The notes below the pieces were generated by a model, which saw only the letters and a program-made list of their open reading frames with translations, had not been told where the DNA came from and ran no database searches. This document shows positions 16,000 through 25,016 of a stretch of DNA of 64,000 nt, in pieces. Positions within the stretch are counted from its first letter, which is position 1. Each line of letters opens with the position of its first letter. The DNA is taken from NCBI RefSeq assembly GCF_900104815.1, contig NZ_FNTD01000004.1, positions 5,162,501-5,226,500 of the forward strand. Direction: 5' to 3'. A program made the translations under genes and the position numbers. This DNA comes from Streptomyces misionensis (GTDB lineage: Bacteria > Actinomycetota > Actinomycetes > Streptomycetales > Streptomycetaceae).

Positions 16000-16994
16000 G
16001 CGGCTTCGGCGGATTCCTGCTGCGCCGGGCCGTGGCCACGGTGATCACCCTGCTCGCCGTCTCGGTGATCGTCTACGTCGTCTTCTACGCCACCCCCGGC
16101 AACGTCGCCCAGATCACCTGCGGCCCGCGCTGCTCGCCGGAACAGGTGCACCAGGTCGCCGAGCGGCTGCGGCTGGACGACCCGCTCGCCGTGCGCTACT
16201 GGCACTTCCTCCAGGGCCTGTTCGTCGGCCAGGACTTCTCCACCGGCACCTCCGTGGAGCACTGCGCGGCGCCCTGCCTCGGGGAGTCGTACCAGACCGG
16301 GCAGCAGGTCCTGGACATCATCCTGGGCAAGCTGCCCGTCAGCCTCTCCCTGGTCGTCGGCGCCATGGTGCTCTGGCTCCTGCTCGGCGTCGGCACCGGG
16401 GTGCTGTCCGTCTGGCGGCGGGGCCGGGTCTCCGAGCGGACGCTGACCGCGATCACCCTCGCGGGCATGGCCACCCCGGTGTTCGTCATCGGCCTGGTGC
16501 TGATGATCGTCGTCTGCGGCCAACTCCAGCTGCTGCCCTTCCCGCAGTACGTGAACTTCACCGACGACCCCGAACAGTGGGCCTGGAACCTGCTGCTGCC
16601 CTGGCTGTCGCTGGCCTTGGTCGAGGCGGCGACCTTCGCCCGGCTGACCCGCAGCGCCATGCTGGAGACCCTCGCCGAGGACCATGTGCGCACCTTCCGG
16701 GCGTACGGCGTGGGGGAGCGGGCCATCGTCGCACGGCACGCGCTGCGCGGCGCGTTCGCCCCGGTCATCGCGCTCAACGCCAACAACGTCGGCTCCGCCA
16801 TCGGCGGCGCCGTCCTCACCGAGTCCCTGTTCGGGCTGCCCGGCATCGGCCAGGAACTCGTCCACGCGGTGGAGGTGGTGGACCTGCCGGTGGTCGTCGG
16901 CATGGTCCTCGTCATCTCGTTCTTCGTGGTGCTCGCCAACGCCGTCGCGGACGTGCTGTACGCGGTGGCCGACCGACGGGTGGTGCTCGCATGA
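15996..16994 (+). CDS. ABC transporter permease (DppB-like)
   Basis: A 332-residue permease starting with FLLRRAVATVITLLAVSVIVY, the usual DppB/OppB N-terminal helix, followed by a periplasmic-side loop with four cysteines (QITCGPRCSPEQ and EHCAAPCLGE). The EAA-like loop is EDHVRTFRAYGVGERAIVAR. The start ATG overlaps the preceding gene as ATGA, indicating translational coupling. The extra extracellular cysteine pairs may form disulfides. Confidence 0.87.
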   Translation: MSGFGGFLLRRAVATVITLLAVSVIVYVVFYATPGNVAQITCGPRCSPEQVHQVAERLRLDDPLAVRYWHFLQGLFVGQDFSTGTSVEHCAAPCLGESYQTGQQVLDIILGKLPVSLSLVVGAMVLWLLLGVGTGVLSVWRRGRVSERTLTAITLAGMATPVFVIGLVLMIVVCGQLQLLPFPQYVNFTDDPEQWAWNLLLPWLSLALVEAATFARLTRSAMLETLAEDHVRTFRAYGVGERAIVARHALRGAFAPVIALNANNVGSAIGGAVLTESLFGLPGIGQELVHAVEVVDLPVVVGMVLVISFFVVLANAVADVLYAVADRRVVLA

Positions 16995-18583
16995 GCCTGG
17001 TGGAAGTCACGGACCTGACGGTCGAGTTCGGTTCCCTGCGGGCCGTGGACAAACTCTCCTTCCGCCTCGCCGAGGGCGGCGCGCTCGCCCTGGTCGGCGA
17101 GTCCGGCTCCGGCAAGTCCACCGTCGCGGGCGCCCTGCTGGGCCTGCACCACGGCACCGGCGCCCGGGTCGGCGGCACCGTACGGGTCGCCGGCACCGAC
17201 GTCCAGACGGCCGGCGAGCGGGAGCTGCGGCGGCTGCGCGGCGCCAAGGCCGCCATGGTCTTCCAGGACCCGCTGTCCTCCCTCGACCCCTACTACGCCA
17301 TCGGCGACCAGATCGCCGAGGTGTACCGGGTGCACGCGCGGGCCTCGCGCCGTGCCGCCCGCGCGCGGGCCGTGGAGGTCCTGGACCGGGTCGGGATCCC
17401 GGACGCCGCCCGGCGGGCCCGCTTGCGCCCGCACGAGTTCAGCGGCGGCATGCGCCAGCGCGCCCTGATCGCGATGGCGCTCGCCTGCGCCCCCGAGCTG
17501 CTGATCGCCGACGAGCCGACCACCGCGCTCGACGTCACCGTCCAGGCCCAGATCCTCGATCTGCTGCACACCCTGCGCGCGGAGACCGGCATGGGCCTGC
17601 TGCTGGTCACCCACGACGTGGGCGTGGCCGCGGAGAGCGTCGACGAGGTGCTGGTCATGCGGCACGGCAGGGCCGTCGAGCACGGTACGGTCGGTACGGT
17701 CCTGGCGGCGCCCCGCGAGGCGTACACCCGCGAACTCCTCGACGCCGTACCCCGCGTGGACGCGCGCCGCACCGGCTCGCCCGCCACCGGCGAGGTGGTG
17801 CTGGAGGCCACCGGGCTGCGGCGCGAGTTCGGGCGCGGCAGGCGGGCGTTCGCCGCCGTGGACGACGTCTCGCTCACCGTGCGGCGCGGCGAGACCGTCG
17901 GCGTCGTCGGCGAGAGCGGCAGCGGCAAGACCACCCTCGGCCGGATGCTGGTCGGGCTGCTGGCGCCGACCGCGGGCACGATCCGGTACGCGGGGGCCGC
18001 GCACACCGGGGTGAACCCGGCCGTCCAGATGGTCTTCCAGGACCCGGTCTCCTCCCTCAACCCCCGCCGCAGCGTGGGCGAGTCCATCGCCGACCCGCTG
18101 CGCGCGCGGGGCGAGAAGGACGAGGAGCGGATCCGGAGGCGGGTGACGGAACTGCTGGAGCGCGTGGGGCTCGAAGCGGCGCACCACGACCGCTACCCGC
18201 ACGAGTTCAGCGGCGGTCAGCGCCAGCGCATCGGCATCGCCCGCGCGCTCGCCGCCGACCCGCGCGTCATCGTCTGCGACGAGCCCGTCTCCGCGCTCGA
18301 CGTCACCACCCAGGCCCAAGTGGTCGCCCTGCTCGGCGAGTTGCAGCGGGAACTAGGCCTCGCGCTGGTCTTCATCGCGCACGACCTCGCCGTCGTCCGC
18401 CAGGTCAGCGACCGGCTCGCGGTGATGCGCCGGGGCCGGGTGGTGGAGTACGGCCCGGCCGACGAGGTGTACGACAGCCCGCGCGAGGAGTACACCCGGC
18501 AACTGCTGGCCGCGGTGCCCTCCCTGGACCCGGAGTCGGCGGCCCGGCGCCGGGCCGCGCGCGGCGCACCGGCGGCGGCCTGA
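16991..18583 (+). CDS. Fused ABC ATPase (DppD-DppF type)
   Basis: A 530-residue protein holding two complete nucleotide-binding domains in one chain. Domain 1 (about 1-245): Walker A GESGSGKST, signature FSGGMRQRALIA, Walker B LLIADEPTTALD. Domain 2 (about 265-515): GESGSGKTT, FSGGQRQRIGIA, VIVCDEPVSALD. Oligopeptide importers often use two separate ATPases; here they are joined. ATG 16991 overlaps the permease stop as ATGA. The tail is alanine/arginine-rich. With the three genes upstream it completes an ATP-driven importer. Confidence 0.92.
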   Translation: MSLVEVTDLTVEFGSLRAVDKLSFRLAEGGALALVGESGSGKSTVAGALLGLHHGTGARVGGTVRVAGTDVQTAGERELRRLRGAKAAMVFQDPLSSLDPYYAIGDQIAEVYRVHARASRRAARARAVEVLDRVGIPDAARRARLRPHEFSGGMRQRALIAMALACAPELLIADEPTTALDVTVQAQILDLLHTLRAETGMGLLLVTHDVGVAAESVDEVLVMRHGRAVEHGTVGTVLAAPREAYTRELLDAVPRVDARRTGSPATGEVVLEATGLRREFGRGRRAFAAVDDVSLTVRRGETVGVVGESGSGKTTLGRMLVGLLAPTAGTIRYAGAAHTGVNPAVQMVFQDPVSSLNPRRSVGESIADPLRARGEKDEERIRRRVTELLERVGLEAAHHDRYPHEFSGGQRQRIGIARALAADPRVIVCDEPVSALDVTTQAQVVALLGELQRELGLALVFIAHDLAVVRQVSDRLAVMRRGRVVEYGPADEVYDSPREEYTRQLLAAVPSLDPESAARRRAARGAPAAA

Positions 18584-18684
18584 CGGCACGCACCGGCGCG
18601 GACTTGACGTTCCGTGCCCGCGTGCGCGCCTAGCGCGACGAAACGCCCTCCGTGCGGGAAAGTTACGGCCGTTCACCCCTTTTG

Positions 18685-18716
18685 GTGGCGCGATGGACAA
18701 CCGTCCGTCGCGCCAC
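18685..18716 (+). terminator. 14-bp hairpin between the ABC operon and the glycosyltransferase gene
   Basis: GTGGCGCGA (18685-18693), a T-G wobble and GGAC pair with GTCC and TCGCGCCAC (18708-18716) around an AACC loop. It could end the importer operon or act as a leader structure for the next gene; there is no T-tract. Confidence 0.5.
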
Positions 18717-18797
18717 CCGCTTGTCCGCTTACGTTCGTCCCGCTGCGAGCCGCCGGGCCGACGGCGGCCGACCAGGAGGAAGATCGGGGGTGCACAC

Positions 18798-20444
18798 GTG
18801 CGCACAGGACTGCTTACGGAGGGTGGTTATCCGTATGTGGGCGGTGACGCCGGCCTCTGGTGCGACCGGCTGGTGCGCGGGCTGGACCGGCACGAGTTCG
18901 ACCTCTACGCGCTCAGCCGCAGCAGGCGCCAGGAGGAACAGGGACTGCTCCCGCTGCCGCCCCACGTGACCCGGGTCCGTACGGCACCGCTGTGGACGGC
19001 GGGGGACGACGCCGGGGCGGTGGCGTACGGACGGCGTGCGCGCCGAAGCTTCGCCGAGCACTACGGCGAACTGGCCGGCGCGCTGTGCGCCGCGCCGGAC
19101 ACTGCCGCCGGTGACGCGGTGGCGGACCGTTTCGCCAACGCGCTCTACGGCCTCGCCGGCCTCGCCCGCGAACACGGCGGACTCGGCGCCGCCCTGCGCT
19201 CCGACACCGCCGTACGCACCCTGGAGCGCGCCTGCCGCGCCTCCGGCGCGCCGCGCCCGGCGCGCACGGCGCGCGTGGCCGATCTGCTCACCGTCACCGC
19301 ACACCTCGAACGCGCCCTGCGCCCCCTCTCCCTCGACTGGTACGGCGACGACGCCCTCGGCGCCGCCGACCTCTGCCACGCCACCTCCGGCGGACCGGCC
19401 GCCCTCCCCGGGCTGCTCGCCCGGCACTTCTCCGGCGTGCCCCTGCTGGTCACCGAGTACGGCGTCCAGCTGCGCTCCCACTACCTGGCCCTCGGCCCCG
19501 ACGCCGCCGCGCCCGCCGTCCGCACCCTGCTCGCCGCCTTCCACGGCCGGCTGGCCGCGGAGATCTACCGCCGCGCCGAACTCCTCACCCCCGGCAACGC
19601 GCACGCCCGCCGCTGGCAGCAGCGGTGCGGCGCCGACCGGGCCAGGATCCGCACGGTCCACCCCGGCATGGAGGCCGCCCGCTTCGCCGAGGTCGGCGAG
19701 GCCCCGGACCGCGCGGCCCCGGACACCCTGCTCTGGGTCGGACGCGTCGAACCCGCCAAGGACCTGGTCTCGCTGCTGCACGCCTTCGCCGAGGTCCGCA
19801 AGGAGGAACCGCGGGCCCGGCTGCGCGTCGTCGGCGCGCCGAACGGCCCCGACGGCGCCGCCTATCTGAGCCAGTGCCGGGCCCTGGCGGCCCAGCTCTT
19901 CCCGGACGAGGCGGACGGCGCCCACGCCGTGGGCTCCAACCCCGTCTCCTTCGAGGAGATCGGCGGCCCCGAGGCCCCCACGCTGCCCGACGCGTACGCG
20001 GCCGGCGCGGTCGTCGTGCTGTCCAGCGTGGTGGAGGGCTTCCCCACCGGGCTCATCGAGGCCATGTTCTGCGGCCGGGCCACCGTCTCGACGGACGTCG
20101 GCGCGGTGGTGGAGGTGATCGGCGGCACGGGACTCGTCGTACCCCCGCGCAATCCGCGGGCGCTCGCCGATGCCTGCGTGGCGCTGCTGCGCGACCCCGA
20201 GCGCCGCGCGCGCCTCGGCGCCGCCGCGCGCGCCCGGGCGCTCGAACTGTTCACGGTCGAGCAGAACATCGCCGCGTTCCACGGCATCTACCTGGAGATC
20301 GTCTCGCACTGCCCGGTCCGCCGGGACGTCCTGGACGCGGCCGGCGCGCCCCTTCCCTTCGCCGCCCCCGCCGAGTCCCACGTCCCCGCCCACTGGTCCA
20401 GGACCCACGTCCCCGCCTGGGCCGCCCCGGAGGCCACCCGATGA
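18798..20444 (+). CDS. PelF-like GT4 glycosyltransferase (DUF3492 domain)
   Basis: A 548-residue GT-B glycosyltransferase. The N-terminus MRTGLLTEGGYPYVGGDAGL is the signature of the DUF3492/PelF group. The C-terminal half has LLWVGRVEPAKDLVSLLHAF and the catalytic E-x7-E motif EGFPTGLIE (near residue 415), then GRATVSTDVGAVVEVI. PelF uses UDP-activated hexosamines to build the Pel exopolysaccharide in Pseudomonas; here an extracellular polymer is inferred. GTG 18798 is chosen because the conserved domain starts there and GGGGG lies 7 nt upstream. It heads a coupled four-gene cluster. Confidence 0.85.
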   Translation: MRTGLLTEGGYPYVGGDAGLWCDRLVRGLDRHEFDLYALSRSRRQEEQGLLPLPPHVTRVRTAPLWTAGDDAGAVAYGRRARRSFAEHYGELAGALCAAPDTAAGDAVADRFANALYGLAGLAREHGGLGAALRSDTAVRTLERACRASGAPRPARTARVADLLTVTAHLERALRPLSLDWYGDDALGAADLCHATSGGPAALPGLLARHFSGVPLLVTEYGVQLRSHYLALGPDAAAPAVRTLLAAFHGRLAAEIYRRAELLTPGNAHARRWQQRCGADRARIRTVHPGMEAARFAEVGEAPDRAAPDTLLWVGRVEPAKDLVSLLHAFAEVRKEEPRARLRVVGAPNGPDGAAYLSQCRALAAQLFPDEADGAHAVGSNPVSFEEIGGPEAPTLPDAYAAGAVVVLSSVVEGFPTGLIEAMFCGRATVSTDVGAVVEVIGGTGLVVPPRNPRALADACVALLRDPERRARLGAAARARALELFTVEQNIAAFHGIYLEIVSHCPVRRDVLDAAGAPLPFAAPAESHVPAHWSRTHVPAWAAPEATR

Positions 20445-21907
20445 CCGACACACCGGGGACGCCCAGGGGAGCGGAGCCATGGGGCACGGGGGCGGGGGCC
20501 TTCACGGCACCCGCCGCGAGCGGCCCGCCAGGAGCGGCCACACGTTCCTCCGGGACGGCCGACGAGCCGGCCCCGGCGGGGCCGTCCGCCGGAGCGGTGG
20601 ACGCCGGGCCGGTGTGGGCCCGGTCGGCGCAGGCGGGGGAGCGCGGTTTCGGGGCCGGCGAGGAGCGGCCGGGCGGAATGCCCGGCGACGCCCCGCACAC
20701 ACCCGCCGCACGCACGCCCGCCCCGCACATGCCCGCCCCGCGCCAACCGGGCGCCCCCGGCACGGGCGCGCGGGCGGACCGGCCCGAGTCCGCGGTCCGC
20801 GCGCCCGGCGGCGGGCGCGCACCGGCCCCCGGGTCCGGCGTCGTCGACCCCGTCAAAGCGCTGCTGCACCGGCACCGGGAACTGTGCGAGCGGGCCGTGG
20901 ACCCGCTGGAGATCGCGGCCGGGCTGGAGGCCGAGGGGATCACCGACCGGACCGCCGCGCGCTTCCGGCACCGGGACGTGTTCTCGCTGGCCGAGGAGCT
21001 GTACGCCCGCGTGCCGCGCACCGGCGAGGCCCGCCCGGAGCCCGCGCCCCCGCTTCCCGTGCCCCGAATCCGCGCCCGCTGGGCCCTGACCGCCCTGCTG
21101 CCCGGCGCCGCCGGCGCGGCCACCGTCGCCGGGCTGCGCCTCACCCACGGCCACCCCCGCCTCCTGGTGGCCGTCGCCGGTCTCCTCGCCGTGGCCCTCG
21201 CCGTCCGCGCCGCACTGCGCACCGGGCCCCTCGCCGGTCCGCCCGGCCCCCGCGCCTGGACCCTCTGGCTGCTCGGCTACGCGCTGTTCGGCGACGGCCT
21301 GCTGCACAACGTGCTGACCGGCGGCCCCGACACCCTGCCCGACGGCACCCCGGACGGCGACTGGCCCACGGCACTCCTGCCCCCGCTCGCCCTCGCCCTG
21401 GCCGTCGCCCCGGCGGCCTGGTGCGCGCACCTCCTCGCCGCGGGCGCCCGCCGGAGACTGGCCGGCAGCCGGGGCCTGGAGGACTTCACGGCGGCCGTAC
21501 GCCCCCTGCTCTTCGGCACGTTCACCCTGTTCCTCGGCGCGCTCGCCGCACTGCTCGCGCTGTGCGGCCCGGTCCTCGGCGAACCCGCGGCCCGCCCGCA
21601 GGCGCTCACCCTCGGCGCCCTGCTCCTGCTCGCGCGCCTGCTCACCGTGCACCGCCACCGGCGCGCCCCCGCCCTCGCGCAGGCCGCCGCGGCGGTCACA
21701 CAGGCGGCGGCCCTGGCGCTGCCCCTGGCCGGCCGGCTGCCCCACTGCGGCTTCCTGGCGACACCCGTCCGGACCCTCGTGGACGCCTGGGGCGAGGCCG
21801 CCGTACCGGCCCTCGCCTGCGGCATCGCGGCGCTGACCCTGCTGCTCCACGCCGGCCGCACGCTCACCCGGGCCTCGGCCCACGCACCCGTCGGAGCCCC
21901 CGAGTGA
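20441..21907 (+). CDS. Polytopic membrane protein of the polysaccharide cluster
   Basis: A 488-residue protein, start overlapping the glycosyltransferase stop as ATGA. Residues 1-130 are a disordered Gly/Pro/Ala-rich region. Residues about 135-190 form a soluble helical module (VKALLHRHRELCERAVDPLE, then AAGLEAEGITDRTAARFRHR and a DVFSLAEELYARV helix). About eight transmembrane helices follow. I do not recognise a transporter signature; it is not an obvious PelG, though its position is that of a polymer export or synthesis partner. Confidence 0.78.
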   Translation: MTDTPGTPRGAEPWGTGAGAFTAPAASGPPGAATRSSGTADEPAPAGPSAGAVDAGPVWARSAQAGERGFGAGEERPGGMPGDAPHTPAARTPAPHMPAPRQPGAPGTGARADRPESAVRAPGGGRAPAPGSGVVDPVKALLHRHRELCERAVDPLEIAAGLEAEGITDRTAARFRHRDVFSLAEELYARVPRTGEARPEPAPPLPVPRIRARWALTALLPGAAGAATVAGLRLTHGHPRLLVAVAGLLAVALAVRAALRTGPLAGPPGPRAWTLWLLGYALFGDGLLHNVLTGGPDTLPDGTPDGDWPTALLPPLALALAVAPAAWCAHLLAAGARRRLAGSRGLEDFTAAVRPLLFGTFTLFLGALAALLALCGPVLGEPAARPQALTLGALLLLARLLTVHRHRRAPALAQAAAAVTQAAALALPLAGRLPHCGFLATPVRTLVDAWGEAAVPALACGIAALTLLLHAGRTLTRASAHAPVGAPE

Positions 21908-21954
21908 GCGCCCCCCACAAGCCACCGGCACCACCCGTTGAAGGAGAACCCGAC

Positions 21955-22023
21955 ATGCTCACCGCCCACCGGAAAGTCCCCGAACCCACCGAACCCGTCG
22001 GCGCCCCGGGAGCCGCCCGATGA
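21955..22023 (+). CDS. 22-codon coupling peptide ahead of the epimerase (tentative)
   Basis: AAGGAGA sits 8 nt before ATG 21955. The 22-residue frame MLTAHRKVPEPTEPVGAP ends in GAAR and its TGA overlaps the epimerase ATG (ATGA). A longer version starts at GTG 21904, overlapping the membrane-protein stop as GTGA, giving 39 codons. Either way it bridges two genes that otherwise have a 112-bp gap. It may be a true small protein or only a translational coupler. Confidence 0.4.
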   Translation: MLTAHRKVPEPTEPVGAPGAAR

Positions 22024-22979
22024 GGGTCCTGCTGATGGGTGCCAACGGATACCTCGGCCGGTTCGTCGCCGAGCGCCTGCTCGCCGACCCCGCCGTCCAG
22101 CTCACCGCGCTCGGGCGGGGCGACGACGCGGACGTACGGTTCGACCTCGCGACCGGCAGCCCTGGGGCGCTGACCCGGTTCCTGGACGCGGTCCACCCGG
22201 GCGTCGTGATCAACTGCGCGGGCGCCACCCGCGGCGGGGCGCGGGAGCTGACCCGGCACAACACCGTCGCCGCGGCCACCGTCTGCGAGGCGCTGCGCCG
22301 CAGCGGTTGCGGAGCGCGGCTGGTGCAGATCGGCTGCGGGGCCGAGTACGGGCCCAGCCAGCCCGGCTCCTCCACCGCCGAGGACGCCGTACCGCGCCCC
22401 GGCGGCCCGTACGGCGTCAGCAAGCTCGCCGCCACCGAACTGGTCCTCGGCTCCGGTCTGGACGCCGTCGTGCTGCGGGTCTTCTCGCCCGCGGGCCCCG
22501 GCACCCCGGCCGGCTCCCCGCTGGGCCGGCTCGCCGAGGCGATGCGCCGCGCCATGCAGTCCGGCGACGGTGAGCTGAAGCTCGCCGGCCTCGGCATCCA
22601 GCGCGACTTCGTGGACGTGCGCGACGTCGCGCGCGCCGTGCACGCCGCCTCGCTCTCCGCCGCACAGGGCGTGATCAACATCGGTTCCGGCCGGGCCGTA
22701 CGGCTGCGGGACGCCGCCGGGATCCTCGCCCGCGTGGCCGGCTACGGCGGCGCCCTGCACGAACTCGACGGCCCGCCCGGCCCGTTGCGCGGCGCCCTCG
22801 GCCACCCGCGGGCCGAGGCCGAGCACACCTCCCCGGCGGCGTTCCCCTACCCGGACGGCTGCGGCAGCTGGCAGCAGGCCGATGTGCGCACCGCGCGCGA
22901 CCGGCTCGGCTGGCGGCCCCGGATCAATCTGGAGGAATCCCTGGCGGACATCTGGATGGAGGCGGCATGCCGCATCTGA
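22020..22979 (+). CDS. NAD-dependent epimerase/dehydratase (extended SDR)
   Basis: A 319-residue extended short-chain dehydrogenase. The N-terminal GANGYLGR is the glycine-rich NAD motif, VINCAGATRGG the strand-4 region and YGVSK the catalytic Tyr-x-x-x-Lys. A late IQRDFVDVRDVARAV segment is typical of nucleotide-sugar 4-epimerases and dehydratases. It is likely to supply an activated sugar to the glycosyltransferase upstream. ATG 22020 overlaps the small ORF stop, and its own stop overlaps the next gene. Confidence 0.83.
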   Translation: MRVLLMGANGYLGRFVAERLLADPAVQLTALGRGDDADVRFDLATGSPGALTRFLDAVHPGVVINCAGATRGGARELTRHNTVAAATVCEALRRSGCGARLVQIGCGAEYGPSQPGSSTAEDAVPRPGGPYGVSKLAATELVLGSGLDAVVLRVFSPAGPGTPAGSPLGRLAEAMRRAMQSGDGELKLAGLGIQRDFVDVRDVARAVHAASLSAAQGVINIGSGRAVRLRDAAGILARVAGYGGALHELDGPPGPLRGALGHPRAEAEHTSPAAFPYPDGCGSWQQADVRTARDRLGWRPRINLEESLADIWMEAACRI

Positions 22980-23695
22980 CCAGCACCGCGGTGCGCACCG
23001 CCCTCGGTGTCCCCGGTTACGCCCACCCCCTGGTCGCCCCCGCCCAGTGGGCCGAGCTGGCCCGCCCCGGCACCCCGCTGGACTGGGTGGCGCTCGACGT
23101 CTGCGCGGGCCCGGGCGCCCGGCCCGACCCGCACTGCCTGGAAGCCGCGGGCCAGCTGCACCACGCGGGCGTCCGCGTCCTCGGCCGCCTCGATGCCGCC
23201 CAGGGCGCCCGCGACCACGCCGAACTGCGCCACGAGGCCCTGCGCTACCTCGACTGGTACCAGGTGGACGGCTTCCTGCTGGACCACTGCCCGGGCGGCG
23301 CGGCCGAGCTCCCCGTCGTCCGCCGGCTGCTCGCCGGCCTGCGGACGGACGCCGGCCCCGCCCACCTCGTCCTCGGTCACGGCACCCATCCGCACCCGGG
23401 CTACGCGGAGTGCGCCGACCAGCTGGTGACCTTCGCGGGGCCCTGGGCCGACTACCGCTGGTCCCAGGTCGCGGAGTGGACGGCGGACTACCCGCCCGAC
23501 CGGTTCTGCCACTTCGTGCACGGAGTGCCCCGCGGTCACCTGGAGGAGGCGCTGCGCATCGCCCGCTGGCAGGGCGCGGCGACGATCTACTTCACGGACC
23601 GCACCGGCGGCCGGGGCCAGGGTGACCCCTGGGAGGCCATGCCCGGCTACTGGGACGAAATCGTCTCGCGCCTCGAAACGGGTGTCTCGGAATGA
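22967..23695 (+). CDS. Spherulation-specific family 4 (spherulin-4/GH135-like) protein
   Basis: A 242-residue TIM-barrel protein with no signal peptide. It opens with VPGYAHPLVAPAQWAELA and continues with DWVALDVCAGPGARPD, HHAGVRVLGRLDAA, YQVDGFLLDHCPGG and an AATIYFTDRTGG end strand, the strand order of spherulin-4. The fungal relative Sph3 is a glycoside hydrolase acting on galactosaminogalactan. FLLDHCPG holds the likely acidic residue. ATG 22967 lies inside the epimerase stop region (13-nt overlap) with GGAGGCGG just upstream. A role in trimming or synthesis of the cluster polymer is inferred; the missing signal peptide is odd for an extracellular hydrolase. Confidence 0.8.
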   Translation: MPHLTSTAVRTALGVPGYAHPLVAPAQWAELARPGTPLDWVALDVCAGPGARPDPHCLEAAGQLHHAGVRVLGRLDAAQGARDHAELRHEALRYLDWYQVDGFLLDHCPGGAAELPVVRRLLAGLRTDAGPAHLVLGHGTHPHPGYAECADQLVTFAGPWADYRWSQVAEWTADYPPDRFCHFVHGVPRGHLEEALRIARWQGAATIYFTDRTGGRGQGDPWEAMPGYWDEIVSRLETGVSE

Positions 23696-23758
23696 AGAAG
23701 GGCGTGGCAGTGTTGACGGGAGAACAAACGTAGTGATTGACCGACCAACGGAGTCCCC

Positions 23759-24937
23759 GTGTCGCTGCCACCCCTGGTCGAGCCGGCTTCCGAGCTCACC
23801 GTAGACGAGGTCCGCAGGTACTCCCGCCACCTGATCATCCCCGATGTGGGCATGGACGGGCAGAAGCGGCTGAAGAACGCCAAGGTGCTCTGCGTGGGCG
23901 CCGGCGGGCTGGGCTCGCCCGCGCTGATGTACCTGGCCGCGGCGGGCGTGGGCACGCTCGGCATCGTGGAGTTCGACGAGGTCGACGAGTCGAACCTGCA
24001 GCGCCAGATCATCCACAGCCAGTCCGACATCGGCCGTTCCAAGGCCGAGTCCGCGCGTGACACCGTCAAGGGCATCAACCCGTACGTGGACGTGATCCTT
24101 CACGAGGAGCGGCTCGAGGCCGACAACGTGATGGACATCTTCAGCCAGTACGACCTGATCGTGGACGGCACGGACAACTTCGCCACCCGCTATCTGGTCA
24201 ACGACGCCTGTGTGCTGCTGAACAAGCCGTACATCTGGGGTTCGATCTACCGCTTCGACGGCCAGGCGTCCGTGTTCTGGTCCGAGCACGGCCCCTGCTA
24301 CCGCTGCCTCTACCCGGAGCCCCCGCCCCCGGGCATGGTCCCCTCCTGCGCCGAGGGCGGCGTGCTCGGCGTGCTGTGCGCGTCCATCGGCTCCATCCAG
24401 GTCAACGAGGCCATCAAGCTGATCGCCGGCATCGGCGACCCGCTGGTCGGCCGGCTGATGATCTACGACGCCCTGGAGATGCAGTACCGGCAGGTCAAGG
24501 TCCGCAAGGACCCCAACTGCGCGGTCTGCGGCGAGAACCCGACCGTCACCGAGCTCATCGACTACGAGGCCTTCTGCGGTGTCGTCTCCGAGGAGGCGCA
24601 GGCGGCGGCGGTGGACTCCACGATCACTCCCAAGCAGCTCAAGGAGTGGATCGACGACGGCGAGAACATCGAGATCATCGACGTCCGCGAGCCCAACGAG
24701 TACGAGATCGTCTCCATCCCGGGCGCCAAGCTGATCCCGAAGAACGAGTTCCTCATGGGCACCGCGCTGGAGTCGCTGCCCCAGGACAAGAAGATCGTCT
24801 TGCACTGCAAGACGGGTGTCCGCAGTGCGGAAGTCCTCGCGGTCCTGAAGTCCGCGGGCTTCTCCGACGCGGTCCACGTCGGCGGCGGCGTGATCGGCTG
24901 GGTCAACCAGATCGAGCCCGACAAGCCGGTCTACTGA
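23759..24937 (+). CDS. moeZ: Adenylyltransferase/sulfurtransferase MoeZ
   Basis: A 392-residue two-domain protein. The N-terminal E1-like domain has GAGGLGSPA (ATP site), DESNLQRQIIHS and DGTDNFATR; zinc cysteines are in CYRCLYP and NCAVCG. The C-terminal rhodanese domain ends with active-site loop HCKTGVRSAEV. MoeZ activates and thiolates sulphur-carrier proteins such as MoaD, ThiS and CysO. GTG 23759 has CGGAG 4 nt upstream. It stands alone, 63 bp after the polysaccharide cluster, and ends at a strong hairpin. The distant moaE at 55.1 kb is in the same molybdopterin pathway. Confidence 0.95.
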   Translation: MSLPPLVEPASELTVDEVRRYSRHLIIPDVGMDGQKRLKNAKVLCVGAGGLGSPALMYLAAAGVGTLGIVEFDEVDESNLQRQIIHSQSDIGRSKAESARDTVKGINPYVDVILHEERLEADNVMDIFSQYDLIVDGTDNFATRYLVNDACVLLNKPYIWGSIYRFDGQASVFWSEHGPCYRCLYPEPPPPGMVPSCAEGGVLGVLCASIGSIQVNEAIKLIAGIGDPLVGRLMIYDALEMQYRQVKVRKDPNCAVCGENPTVTELIDYEAFCGVVSEEAQAAAVDSTITPKQLKEWIDDGENIEIIDVREPNEYEIVSIPGAKLIPKNEFLMGTALESLPQDKKIVLHCKTGVRSAEVLAVLKSAGFSDAVHVGGGVIGWVNQIEPDKPVY

Positions 24938-24952
24938 CCGAGGCGCGCTCTC

Positions 24953-24998
24953 CGGAAGCCCGCGGCATCCGACCTCGGTCGGGCGCCGCGGGCTTCCG
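24953..24998. terminator. Bidirectional terminator between moeZ and the peptidase gene
   Basis: CGGAAGCCCGCGGC (24953-24966) pairs perfectly with 24985-24998. The loop itself contains CCGACC-TC-GGTCGG, giving a compact nested hairpin between convergent genes. Confidence 0.85.
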
Positions 24999-25016
24999 CC
25001 GTTTCCGGGCGCGGCG

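Noticed and set aside
23713..23740. TTGACG and TAGTGA as a moeZ promoter
   Set aside because: The spacer of only 12 nt is too short for a standard promoter; no better pair was found.
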